A DNA stretch of 64,000 bases from Pseudaeromonas paramecii. GTDB lineage: Bacteria; Pseudomonadota; Gammaproteobacteria; Enterobacterales; Aeromonadaceae. Location of the stretch: the NCBI RefSeq assembly GCF_039540575.1, contig NZ_BAABFC010000010.1, forward strand, positions 124,001 through 188,000, in the 5' to 3' direction. The notes under the pieces were generated by a model. It worked only from the letters and a program-made list of their open reading frames with translations. It ran no database searches and was not told the origin of the DNA. Positions 32,642 to 41,900 of the stretch are shown piece after piece; the stretch's first letter is position 1; each line of letters opens with the position of its first letter. The position numbers and the translations under genes were made by a program.

Positions 32642-33776
32642 TCTGTCGTCCGTCCTGGCCGCCAGGGAGGCGGCGGGGCTCAAACGCCAACGGATCTGTC
32701 TGGACTCGGGACAGGGCCGCGAGATTTGGGTGGAAGGGCAGGCCTACCTCAATTTCTCCGGCAATGACTATCTGGGGGCGGCCAGCCAACCCGAGATACT
32801 TCAAGCCTGGCGGGCTGGACTGGAGCGCTGGGGGGCCGGCTCCGGTGCCTCGCCCCTGGTGACGGGTTACAGCCAGCCCCATGCCCGGCTGGAGGCCCAG
32901 CTGTGCGACTGGCTGGGGGTGGAGGCGGCATTGCTGTTCTCCACCGGCTTTGCCGCCAATCAGGCGGTGTTGAAGGCCCTGTTGGGCAAGGAGCACCTGC
33001 AGTGGCAGGACAGGCTCAACCACGCCTCCTTGCAGGAGGCGGGGGCGGCCAGCCCTGCTCCCATGAAGCGCTTTGCCCATAACGACATGGCTCACCTGGC
33101 GCGTCTGCTGGCGCCCAAGCGCGGGCTCATCATCAGCGAAGGCGTGTTTAGCATGGATGGGGATCAGGCGCCCCTGAGCGAACTGGTGGCCCTGAGTCAG
33201 GCCAGCGGCAATTGGCTGATGATTGACGATGCCCATGGCCTGGGGGTGTTGGGGGCGGCTGGCCGTGGCACCCTGGCGGCCCAGGGCATGCGGGCGAACC
33301 AGGTGCAAATCTTGATGGGCACCTTCGGCAAGGCGCTGGGCTGTGCCGGGGCTTTCGTGGCGGGTTCCCGGGAGCTGGTGGACTACCTGGCCAACTTCGC
33401 TCGGGAATACGTCTACAGCACCCATCTGCCGCCGGCCCAGGCGGAGGCCATCTCTGCGGCCATCGCCTGGGTGCAGCAGGCCGATGGGGCGCGGGAGCAA
33501 CTGCAGGCGCACATAGCGCTGTTCCGCCAAGGTGCGGCCCAGTTGGGGCTGAGACTGGGAGACTCCCAGACCGCCATCCAGCCGCTGCTGGTGGGGGAGA
33601 GCGAGGCGGCCCTGATCTTGGCCCAGCGGCTTAGGCAACGGGGTGTCTGGGTTACCGCCATTCGACCGCCGACCGTGCCGGCGGGTCAGGCCAGGCTGCG
33701 GTTGACCCTGACCGCGGCCCACAGGCCCGAGGACATAGCGCGACTGTTGTCAGCCCTGGCGGAGGCCACCGCATGA
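32631..33776 (+). CDS. bioF: 8-amino-7-oxononanoate synthase BioF
   Basis: BioF condenses pimeloyl-ACP with alanine using PLP. The 381-residue product has YLNFSGNDYLG, SGASPLVTGYSQPHARLE, the Asp/His pocket in DDAHGLGVLG and the PLP Lys in GTFGKALGCAGAF. It overlaps bioB at its start and bioC (ATGA) at its end. Confidence 0.97.
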   Translation: MPFDLSSVLAAREAAGLKRQRICLDSGQGREIWVEGQAYLNFSGNDYLGAASQPEILQAWRAGLERWGAGSGASPLVTGYSQPHARLEAQLCDWLGVEAALLFSTGFAANQAVLKALLGKEHLQWQDRLNHASLQEAGAASPAPMKRFAHNDMAHLARLLAPKRGLIISEGVFSMDGDQAPLSELVALSQASGNWLMIDDAHGLGVLGAAGRGTLAAQGMRANQVQILMGTFGKALGCAGAFVAGSRELVDYLANFAREYVYSTHLPPAQAEAISAAIAWVQQADGAREQLQAHIALFRQGAAQLGLRLGDSQTAIQPLLVGESEAALILAQRLRQRGVWVTAIRPPTVPAGQARLRLTLTAAHRPEDIARLLSALAEATA

Positions 33777-34549
33777 ACAGTGCACCTAGCGTCGACAAAC
33801 AGGCTCTGGCCCGTCGTTTCGGCCGGGCGTCGAGCCGGTATGACCGCCATGCCGGTCTGCAACAGGCGGTGGGGCGCAATCTGCTGACGCTGATCCCGCT
33901 GCAGAGTGTGGGAACCGCCTTGGATTTGGGATGTGGTACGGGTTTTTTTTTGCCAAACCTGCAACAGTTATCTCAACATCTATTGGCATTGGATCTCTCC
34001 GACGCCATGTTGCAACAAGCGCGGCAGCGGGCGTCGGTTTCCTGCCTGTGCGGCGATGCCGAGGCCTTGCCGCTACAATCAGCCTCGGTGGATCTGATCT
34101 TCTCCAGTCTGGCCATGCAGTGGGCCAGTTCACCGGCACGGCTGCTGAGGGAGCTGTATCGGGTGCTGCGGCCCGGCGGGCATCTGGTTTTTACCACCCT
34201 GCTGTCCGGCTCCCTCCGGGAGCTGGCGTCAGCCTGGGCTCAGGTGGATGAGGCCGTACATGTGAATGCCTACCCGGAAAGCCAGGTGTGGCAAGCGGCC
34301 GCCCGGCAGGCCGGCTTTGTGCCGGAGCATTGGCAACCACGCCGGCATGTCATGGAGTTTGCCGACTTGCCGGCCTTGCTGCAGAGCCTTAAGGGGATTG
34401 GTGCCAACCAGGTCAATGGGGCTCACCGTGTTGGCCTCGGTGGTCGTGAGAGGTTGATGCATTTGGATCTATCGTATGAGAGGATGCGCAACGGCCGTGG
34501 CCTGCTGCCTCTTACCTATGAAGTTTGTTATGGAGTGTTGCGTCGATGA
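33773..34549 (+). CDS. bioC: Malonyl-ACP O-methyltransferase BioC
   Basis: BioC methylates malonyl-ACP to disguise it as a fatty-acid primer, starting pimelate synthesis. The 258-residue class I methyltransferase has SAM motif I in ALDLGCGTGFF, LDLSDAMLQQAR (motif II) and DLIFSSLAMQW. Motif I is encoded across a run of nine T (about 33943-33951), unusual in this GC-rich gene and prone to slippage. Start and stop overlap bioF and bioD by four bases each. A demethylating partner such as bioH is not in the window. Confidence 0.94.
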   Translation: MNSAPSVDKQALARRFGRASSRYDRHAGLQQAVGRNLLTLIPLQSVGTALDLGCGTGFFLPNLQQLSQHLLALDLSDAMLQQARQRASVSCLCGDAEALPLQSASVDLIFSSLAMQWASSPARLLRELYRVLRPGGHLVFTTLLSGSLRELASAWAQVDEAVHVNAYPESQVWQAAARQAGFVPEHWQPRRHVMEFADLPALLQSLKGIGANQVNGAHRVGLGGRERLMHLDLSYERMRNGRGLLPLTYEVCYGVLRR

Positions 34550-35229
34550 CCAAAACCTTCTTCGTCACCGGAACCGATACGGATGTGGGGAAGACCATCA
34601 GTTGTATGGCTCTGCTCCAGGCGGCGACTCAGCGCGGCCTGCGGACCGTCGGTTACAAGCCAGTGGCATCGGGTTGTGAGCTGATGGAGGAGGGACTGTG
34701 TAACCGTGATGTGGTGATGTTGCAGCGTGCCGCCAGCATCAAGCTGCCTTATGATCAGGTGGTGGGTTACGCCTTCGAACCGGCGGTGGCACCGCATATC
34801 GCGGCAGAAGCCTCCGGGGTGCCGATCCGTTTTGATGTGCTCTCCGATGGCCTGCGTCAGCTGAAGCAGACCGATGCCGATATCCTGTTTGTGGAGGGGG
34901 CCGGGGGCTGGCGGCTGCCGGTGGGGCATGGCCACTTCCTGTCCGACTGGGTCAAGTTCGAAGACATGCCGGTGATCCTGGTGGTGGGGGCTCGCATGGG
35001 TTGTCTCAACCACGCCATGCTCACCTACGAGGCCATCCGTCACGATCACCTCAATCTGGCCGGCTGGTGTATCAACCAGATCCACCAGGGCATGAGCCAT
35101 TATCAGGAGAACCTGGATACCCTGCAGGCCCTGCTGCCGGCGCCCTTCTTGGGGGAGATCCCTTATCTGGCCCGGCCACACGAGTCGGATCTGGGCCAGT
35201 ATCTGGATATCAGCCCCCTGCTGGATTGA
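34546..35229 (+). CDS. bioD: Dethiobiotin synthetase BioD
   Basis: BioD closes the ureido ring of biotin using CO2 and ATP. The 227-residue product has the P-loop in TGTDTDVGKTISC, the substrate-binding YKPVASGCE, and FVEGAGGWRLPVG. I start at ATG 34546, which overlaps the bioC stop (ATGA). It is the last gene of bioBFCD and is followed by a terminator. Confidence 0.96.
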   Translation: MTKTFFVTGTDTDVGKTISCMALLQAATQRGLRTVGYKPVASGCELMEEGLCNRDVVMLQRAASIKLPYDQVVGYAFEPAVAPHIAAEASGVPIRFDVLSDGLRQLKQTDADILFVEGAGGWRLPVGHGHFLSDWVKFEDMPVILVVGARMGCLNHAMLTYEAIRHDHLNLAGWCINQIHQGMSHYQENLDTLQALLPAPFLGEIPYLARPHESDLGQYLDISPLLD

Positions 35230-35246
35230 CCTCCGATAGTTCGGGA

Positions 35247-35275
35247 AAATGGCGCCTTAGGGCGCTGTTTTTCTT
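35247..35275 (+). terminator. Intrinsic terminator after bioD
   Basis: The stem GCGCC-TTAG-GGCGC is followed by TGTTTTTC, ending the bio operon. Confidence 0.75.
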
Positions 35276-35361
35276 ACAAATGATTAGCATGGTATTAACT
35301 TGATATTCTGCCCGCCGCCCATATGATGAGGTTGACTGTAGCGAAACCATAAGGAGTTTCC

Positions 35362-36234
35362 ATGAAACGTGTACTGTTGTTCCTTGCGACCAACCTGGCG
35401 GTGATCCTGGTGCTGAGCATAGTGCTGAACCTGCTGTCTGGCCTGCTCGGGATCAATGTACAAGGACAAGGCGGCCTGCTGTTGTTCGCCGCTGTATTTG
35501 GGTTTGGCGGATCCTTTATCTCCCTCTTGATGTCCAAATGGATGGCCAAGCGGGCCTATGGCGTGCAGGTCATCGACCAGCCGCGCAACGAGATGGAGCA
35601 CTGGCTGGTGAGTACGGTGCAGCGGCAGGCCCAGCAGGCCGGCATCGGCATGCCGGAGGTGGGTATCTATGACGCGCCGGACATGAACGCCTTTGCCACC
35701 GGTGCCAAGCGCAACGAGGCCCTGGTGGCGGTGAGTTCCGGCCTGCTGTACAACATGAGCCGGGACGAAGCCGAGGCGGTGCTGGCCCATGAGGTCAGCC
35801 ACGTGGCCAACGGTGACATGGTGACCCTCACCCTGATCCAGGGGGTGGTGAATACCTTCGTCATCTTCTTTGCCCGGGTGGTGGCCTCCGTCATCTCCAA
35901 CTTCTTCCGCTCCAATGATGAGGAAGGCAATGGCCTGGGCACCTTCGCCTACATGGGCGTGGTGTTTGTGCTGGAGATGGTGTTTGGCATCATCGCCTCC
36001 ATCATCGTCATGTGGTTCTCTCGTCAGCGGGAATTTCGTGCCGATGCGGGCTCTGCCAAGCTGGTGGGTCGCGACAAGATGATTGCCGCCCTGGAGCGAC
36101 TGCGCCGCGGTCATGAGTCTCAGCTGGAGGGCAGCATGATGGCCTTCGGGATCAACGGCAAGCGCAGTATGAGCGAGCTGTTCATGAGCCATCCGCCGCT
36201 GGAGCAGCGCATCGCCGCCTTGCGGCAGCTCTAA
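35362..36234 (+). CDS. htpX: Membrane protease HtpX
   Basis: HtpX is an inner-membrane zinc protease for damaged membrane proteins. The 290-residue product has two N-terminal membrane helices, the M48 zinc motif in AEAVLAHEVSHVANGD, two further hydrophobic segments around 155-215, and the third ligand Glu in REFRADAGSA. The ATG follows AAGGAG at 35351-35356. It forms its own unit between terminators; in E. coli it is CpxR-regulated, but I cannot identify a CpxR box with confidence. Confidence 0.96.
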   Translation: MKRVLLFLATNLAVILVLSIVLNLLSGLLGINVQGQGGLLLFAAVFGFGGSFISLLMSKWMAKRAYGVQVIDQPRNEMEHWLVSTVQRQAQQAGIGMPEVGIYDAPDMNAFATGAKRNEALVAVSSGLLYNMSRDEAEAVLAHEVSHVANGDMVTLTLIQGVVNTFVIFFARVVASVISNFFRSNDEEGNGLGTFAYMGVVFVLEMVFGIIASIIVMWFSRQREFRADAGSAKLVGRDKMIAALERLRRGHESQLEGSMMAFGINGKRSMSELFMSHPPLEQRIAALRQL

Positions 36235-36248
36235 GATGTGAAGTAGAA

Positions 36249-36276
36249 GAAGCCGCCCATCGGGCGGCTTTTTTAC
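36249..36276 (+). terminator. Intrinsic terminator after htpX
   Basis: The hairpin AAGCCGCCC-AT-CGGGCGGCTT is followed by a run of T. Confidence 0.92.
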
Positions 36277-36333
36277 ATCTGGGGTGGCTCCACTATGCTT
36301 GGAGCAAGGGTTGCTATGCCAACAGGAGGGCTT

Positions 36334-36768
36334 ATGGAGTCCATTAGCGTCAAAGATTATATGAATCCACGGCCGGTGACGTTCGGACCCGAGATGGGCA
36401 TAGAGCAGGCCATCAATCGGTTGCTGGAGAGTGGGCTCACTGGCGGACCTGTGGTGGATGCTCAGGGCAAGTTGGTGGGCTTCTTGTCCGAGCAGGATTG
36501 CCTGGCCCAGGGGTTGTCGGCCAGTTACCACTGTGAGCAGATGGCGCAGGTGAGCGAGTTGATGCGGCCAGAGGTGCTGACGGTGCGACCGGATACCAGC
36601 ATCATAGAGCTGGCCCAGCAGATGACCCAGCAAAAACCCAAGATCTATCCTGTGATCGATGACGGCGGACGTCTCATCGGGACCATCACTCGTCGGGACG
36701 TGCTGCGGGCCATCCAGGCCAATCTGCGCAGCTGTTTTGTGCATGGCAAGGCGAATCAGCCCCGATAG
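36334..36768 (+). CDS. Two-CBS-domain protein
   Basis: The 144-residue product is a stand-alone CBS pair (Bateman module), which usually binds adenine nucleotides. CBS1 runs from VKDYMNPRPVTFGP to VGFLSEQDCL; CBS2 from VSELMRPEVLTVRPD to LIGTITRRDVLRAI. No enzyme domain is attached, so its partner and ligand are unknown. I chose ATG 36334, three to four bases after AGGAGG; an in-frame ATG at 36316 with AAGGG ahead is also possible and would add six residues. The end overlaps convergent ppiC by 13 bases. Confidence 0.85.
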   Translation: MESISVKDYMNPRPVTFGPEMGIEQAINRLLESGLTGGPVVDAQGKLVGFLSEQDCLAQGLSASYHCEQMAQVSELMRPEVLTVRPDTSIIELAQQMTQQKPKIYPVIDDGGRLIGTITRRDVLRAIQANLRSCFVHGKANQPR

Positions 36769-37031
36769 AGCACCTTGATCAGGTGATAACCGAACTGGGT
36801 CTTGATGGGGCCCAGGACAGCAAGCAGTTCGCCGTGAAACACCGCCTTGTCGAACGGGGGCACCATCTGTCCTCGCTTGAACTCGCCCAGATCGCCGCCT
36901 CGTTTGCCGGACGGACACAGAGAGTGCCGTCTTGCCAACTCGGCAAAGGAGGCGCCTTTGGCCAGCTTCTGCTTGAGGGCATCCGCTTCCGCGCGGGTTT
37001 TGACCAGTATGTGCAGGGCGGCGGCTTTCAT
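36756..37031 (-). CDS. ppiC: Parvulin-type peptidyl-prolyl isomerase PpiC
   Basis: PpiC is a single-domain parvulin. The 91-residue product starts at ATG 37031 (MKAAALHILV) behind AAGGAG and has the family motifs CPSGKRGGDLGEF, GQMVPPFD and FGYHLIKVLYR, matching E. coli PpiC (93 residues). The open frame extends upstream but without homology. The gene ends within the last codons of the convergent CBS gene. Confidence 0.95.
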   Translation of the reverse strand: MKAAALHILVKTRAEADALKQKLAKGASFAELARRHSLCPSGKRGGDLGEFKRGQMVPPFDKAVFHGELLAVLGPIKTQFGYHLIKVLYRG

Positions 37032-37226
37032 CGGCTTAATCTCCTTGTTGGGGCGCGCATTGTCGGCCAAGCTGCGCGTCACCGCAACGTTCTTTGCCAT
37101 GCTTGCCAGGGCATGGCCTGGTTTCCTCCCTGGCCATTTGCTCTTATTATCAATACCATTTAGGTCCCATGTCGGCGTCGGGTCGACCATTGCCCTTCTG
37201 TTGTCAGGGCGTGTCATGGAGTCAGC

Positions 37227-38936
37227 ATGTTTCGAATCGCCTGTCTGTGTTGCATCCTACTGCTGAGTCTCCCGGCCCTGGCACAGCCGCTGCATTTCAA
37301 GGTGTCCGGTCTCAAGGGCGAGGCCAAGGAGAATGTCGTCAATTATCTGGAGAGTCTGCCCACCATAGCGCCGGATCGGGTCAGCTATCGGATGCAGGCC
37401 ATTCGCGAGACCGTGGTGAACGCCCTGCAGGCCTTAGGGTATTACCAGGCTGAGGTGACCCTGGTGGTGGATGAACAGGATCCGGGGCTACTGAGGGTCA
37501 AGGTAAAACCGGGCAAGCCAGTGACCATTCGTAACTGGGATCTTGAGCTCACCGGCGAGGCGACCCAGGATGAGAGCTTTGCCGAACTGACGCGCCAGTT
37601 TCCGTTAAAGAAGGGGGCCGTGTTTCATCATGGCCAGTACGAGAGCATCAAGGCGCAGCTCAAGGGGCGGGCCCTGACGCGGGGCTATCTGGACGCCAAA
37701 CTGACCCAGGCCAAGGTCAAGGTCTATCCCAGGGAAAATGTGGCGGATGTCAGCCTGCATTTCGACTCAGGGTTGAGGTATCACTACGGGCAGATCCGCA
37801 TCGAGGGAGTGGAGGGGACCAGTCGGCTTATCCAGCCGCTGCTGGCGTTCAAACAGGGCGATCCCTATCGCGCCGTGCAGTTGGCGGAGCTGAGCCAGAC
37901 CCTGTCCCAGACCCGTTACTTCAAGCAGATCGATGTGCAGCCACAGATGGACAAGCTGACGGATCATCAGGTGCCCATTCTGATCCAGCTGTCTCCGCGC
38001 AGTGATAATCTGGTGGAGGTGGGGATTGGCGCCTCCACCGATGAAGGCCCGCGCTTGCAGCTGACCTGGGAAAAGCCCTGGATCAATCAATACGGTCACA
38101 GCCTCTATACCGAGATGAAGATCTCCGCGCCACAGCAGAACATCAATTTCAGCTATCGCATTCCGGGTCAAGATCCCCTCAACGACTACTACAGCCTGCA
38201 GACCAGCTACGAGGCGACGGATCAACAGGACACCAACTCCCACAACCTCACCGTGGGGGCGCACTACCAGACCAAGACCCATGGCTCCTGGGAGCGGGAC
38301 TACTTCTTTGAGACGCAGTATGAAGACTACACCCAGGGTTCCAGCCACGGCTCCAGCCTGCTGTTCATGCCCGGCTTCACCGTCTCCCGCCTGCGCATGA
38401 CGGGCGGCATGGATCCCGACTGGGGGGACAGGGTCATCTTCAAGAACCAGTACTCCAGCCACTATTGGGGATCGGACGGTGACTTTAGCTGGTTGTGGGG
38501 GCGCACCAAGTGGCTGCGTACCCCCTGGCCGGGGCATCGCCTCATCTGGCGGGCCGAGCAGGGTGCCATCCTGGGGGATACCATAGACACGGTTCCTGCC
38601 TCGCTGCGCTTCTTCACCGGGGGGGATCAGACGGTACGGGGCTTTAGCTATGAGAGCATCTCACCGGTGGACGATGAGGGATTGCTCACCGGGGCGCGTT
38701 ACACCACGGCCGTCAGTGTTGAATATGCCTACCCGGTAGCAGAGAAATGGCGCCTGGCCAGCTTCGTGGATGTCGGGACGGCGACCAATGATTACACTGA
38801 GGCCTGGAAAATCGGTACCGGGCTGGGGATGCGCTGGCTCAGTCCGGTGGGGCCCATTCGACTGGATATTGGCTTCGGCGTGTCAGAAACCCACATCCCC
38901 TTTCACCTGCACTTCGGCTTGGGGCCTGAGCTATGA
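37227..38936 (+). CDS. tamA: Translocation and assembly module protein TamA
   Basis: TamA is an outer-membrane Omp85-family protein that works with TamB. The 569-residue product has a signal peptide (MFRIACLCCILLLSLPALAQ), three POTRA domains (about 22-260), and a C-terminal beta-barrel. Typical barrel signatures are RFFTGGDQTVRGFSYES and the final PIRLDIGFGVS...LHFGLGPEL. GGAG lies five bases ahead of ATG 37227. The stop overlaps the tamB start (ATGA). Confidence 0.95.
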   Translation: MFRIACLCCILLLSLPALAQPLHFKVSGLKGEAKENVVNYLESLPTIAPDRVSYRMQAIRETVVNALQALGYYQAEVTLVVDEQDPGLLRVKVKPGKPVTIRNWDLELTGEATQDESFAELTRQFPLKKGAVFHHGQYESIKAQLKGRALTRGYLDAKLTQAKVKVYPRENVADVSLHFDSGLRYHYGQIRIEGVEGTSRLIQPLLAFKQGDPYRAVQLAELSQTLSQTRYFKQIDVQPQMDKLTDHQVPILIQLSPRSDNLVEVGIGASTDEGPRLQLTWEKPWINQYGHSLYTEMKISAPQQNINFSYRIPGQDPLNDYYSLQTSYEATDQQDTNSHNLTVGAHYQTKTHGSWERDYFFETQYEDYTQGSSHGSSLLFMPGFTVSRLRMTGGMDPDWGDRVIFKNQYSSHYWGSDGDFSWLWGRTKWLRTPWPGHRLIWRAEQGAILGDTIDTVPASLRFFTGGDQTVRGFSYESISPVDDEGLLTGARYTTAVSVEYAYPVAEKWRLASFVDVGTATNDYTEAWKIGTGLGMRWLSPVGPIRLDIGFGVSETHIPFHLHFGLGPEL

Positions 38937-41900
38937 GTACTCTGCGCAACCTCATCCTGACCGGACTGGCGCTCCTGTGTCTGAGTGTCTTGCTGGTGAG
39001 CCTGTTGCTGTTTACCAGCGTGGGCAATCAGCTGATCTGGCGTCTGGCCACCGATCAGCTGCCTCAGCTCAAGGGACGGTTGGTGGCGGGGCAACTGGCC
39101 GAGGGGTGGCAGTTTGAGGATCTCAGCTGGCAGGATGAGGCGGTGCAATTTAGTGCCCAGCGCCTGAACCTGAGCTGGCGCCCCGGTGCCCTGCTGTTTG
39201 GCAGCCTGCAGGTGGATGCCTTGCGCGGTGAGGGGGTAAGCCTGACCCTGGCGCCGGCGGCCTCCGCATCCGCCGAGACGGTGACGGAGGAAACCAGCAT
39301 TGGGCCACTGGTGTTGCCCTTCAACCTGCATCTGAACCAACTGGCACTGGATAAGCTGCACTTTGCCATGCCGCAACTGGCGGTGGAGCTGGATCATTTT
39401 GCCAGTTCGGCCAATTGGCTGGGCTCGCATCTGTATATCGGCACCAGCCAGCTACGGGGGCTGGCGGTGGATTGGGATATGCCGGCGCCCTCCGCCGCCC
39501 AGGGCACAGGCCTGGTCACTGCGGCGGTCGGCACCGCCATGGTGGGGGGGGCATCTGGGGCCTCCTCTGCCGCCGTGCCCACCGCAACCATCGGTGGGGA
39601 GCCATCCCTGGCCAAGCTGCCGAGCACAACCGCCAGTGCCGCCACTGTGACGGCCAAGGCCGGTCAATCCGCTGCCAAGACTACGACCAAACCGCAGCAG
39701 GCCGAGCGGATCGCCTTGCCGCCGGTGACCCTGCCGCTGGATATCTCCCTGGCCGGCTTGCGCCTGGAGCGGGTGCGTTACCGTCAACCTGGCGTCGATA
39801 CCGATTGGTTGAGCGGTCAGCTGGCCGCACAGTTTATCGGCGACCAACTGACCATTCAGCAGCTTGACCTGCAGCATCCCCAGGGGACCGTGGCGCTCAA
39901 GGGAGCCCTGACCTTTGCCGACGACTACCCGCTGAGCTTGGCGCTGGGACTGCATACCGCCTATGGCCTGCCGGAGGGCATGCCCGCCAGAACCCTGGAT
40001 CTGGATGCCAAGGGCTCCTTGGGAGACTTGGTGCTTACGGCCAGGCTGGACGGCAGCGAGGGGATCACGTTGGATGCCAAGCTGGATGCGCTGGACGCCC
40101 AACTGCCCTTCACACTGGCGCTCAACTGGGCGCAGCTGGCCTGGCCGCTCAGCGGCGCGGCGGATTATGTGGCCAGTGACGGCCGGCTCAAGGCCAAGGG
40201 CTCCCTCAAGCACTACGAGGCTAATCTCAGCAGCACCATCAAGGCGCTCAGCTATCCCCAGGGGCGCCTCAGCAGTCAGCTGCAGGGCAATCTGGATGGC
40301 CTAGAGTTGACCCGGCTGGCCTGGGACAGCGACCAGACCCAGGCCGCCATCAGTGGCAAGCTGGCCTGGCAAAAAGGGATCCACTGGCAGGGCGAGCTGA
40401 GTCTCAACAGCACCCGATTGCAGGCGTGGGTGCCCGATCTCCAGGGGCAGTTCGCCCTTGGATTGCACAGCGAGTTCAAGATGAGCGGCTCCCACTGGCA
40501 GTTGGGGCTACGCAAGCTGGCAGGGCAGGGCCGCATCAATGGCTATCCCGTGGCCGTGAGTGGCGATGTGTCGGGCAACGACCGCCTGCAGTGGCAGGTG
40601 CAGGAGCTGCGCCTCGCCAGCGGCGCCAACCGGTTAAGGGTCAATGGTCAACTGGAGAAACAGTGGGCCTTGAGTGGCGATCTGCAGGCGCCCGAGCTGG
40701 GCATACTGGGCAGCGGTTTTGAGGGCGCCCTGTCGGGACAGCTGGCATTAACCGGCAGTGCTCAGGCACCCAAGGTGGCCGTGAGTCTGCAGTCGGCCAG
40801 GCTGCGCTGGCCGGACGGCAGTCTGCGGGATCTGGATCTAAACGGTCAGCTGGAGCCGGCCCGCCAGTATGCGGGCCAGTTGGCGCTGAGCCTGGGGCGG
40901 CTGCATGTTGCTGGGGTGGGGCTCAAGGATCTGCAGCTTAACGTCGACGGTGATGCCAAGTCACACCGGCTCGAGCTGGACTTTGACGGCAAGACCCTGG
41001 CCGGATCGGTGCAGCTGCGCGGGGGGCTCAATGCCAAGGGCTGGCAGGGTGCCTTGAGCGAGGCCTGGTTTGATACCCAACTGGGGCGCTGGCAGTTGGC
41101 GGCGCCGCTCACCCTGGCCAGCCGTGCGCCCTGGCAGCGGGTGCAATTGGGTGAGCAGTGCTGGCTGAGTGATCCCGCCAGCCTGTGTCTGAGTGCCGCG
41201 GATCTTGCAGCCGACCAGGGCAAGTTGGCGCTGCGGTTGGACAAGTTCGCCACCGAGCGCCTGGCCGTGCTGCTGCCCGAGCGGCTGGGCTGGCGCAGCG
41301 AGCTGGGGGCCGAGGCACAGCTGGCCTGGCGCAATGGTGTGCCGAACTTGACCGCCACCGTGCAGACCGGGGCGGGGGAGATCATCAGCGATGGGGTGCC
41401 CTCTGCGTATCAGACCCTGCAATTGTCCGCGGGTCTGGATGCCAAGCAAGCCCGCCTCAAACTGGATTTTCTCTCCCAGGTGCTGGGTAAGGCCCTGGTG
41501 GATCTGCAGGTACGGGATCCCCAGGGTAAGCAGCAGCTGGGCGGTACCCTGTCCCTGGACAACCTGCGGCTCTATGGGCTGGCGCCCCTGGTGGATGCCC
41601 TGCACCGCAGCCGTGGGCGCATCGACGGCCAGGGCCGGCTGGAGGGCAGCCTGACCATGCCGCTGTTTTACGGTCAGCTGAGCCTGACCGAAGGCGAGCT
41701 GGACACCAACCTGGATATCGCCGCCGTGCGGGATCTGCAAGCCAAGATGGACATCCAGGGGGCGCGGGCGGATCTGTCGGGCAGCTTGAATCTGGGCAAG
41801 GGCAAGATGCAGTTGCAAGGGCTGATGGATTGGCAGGGCCCGCAGCCGCGGGGCTGGCTGACCCTGGATGGTAAACAGTTGGAGCTGGGACTGGCGGGTT

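Noticed and set aside
35284..36918. A 544-codon minus-strand frame across htpX and the CBS gene
   Set aside because: It runs through two genes and a clear terminator, and shows only antisense composition.
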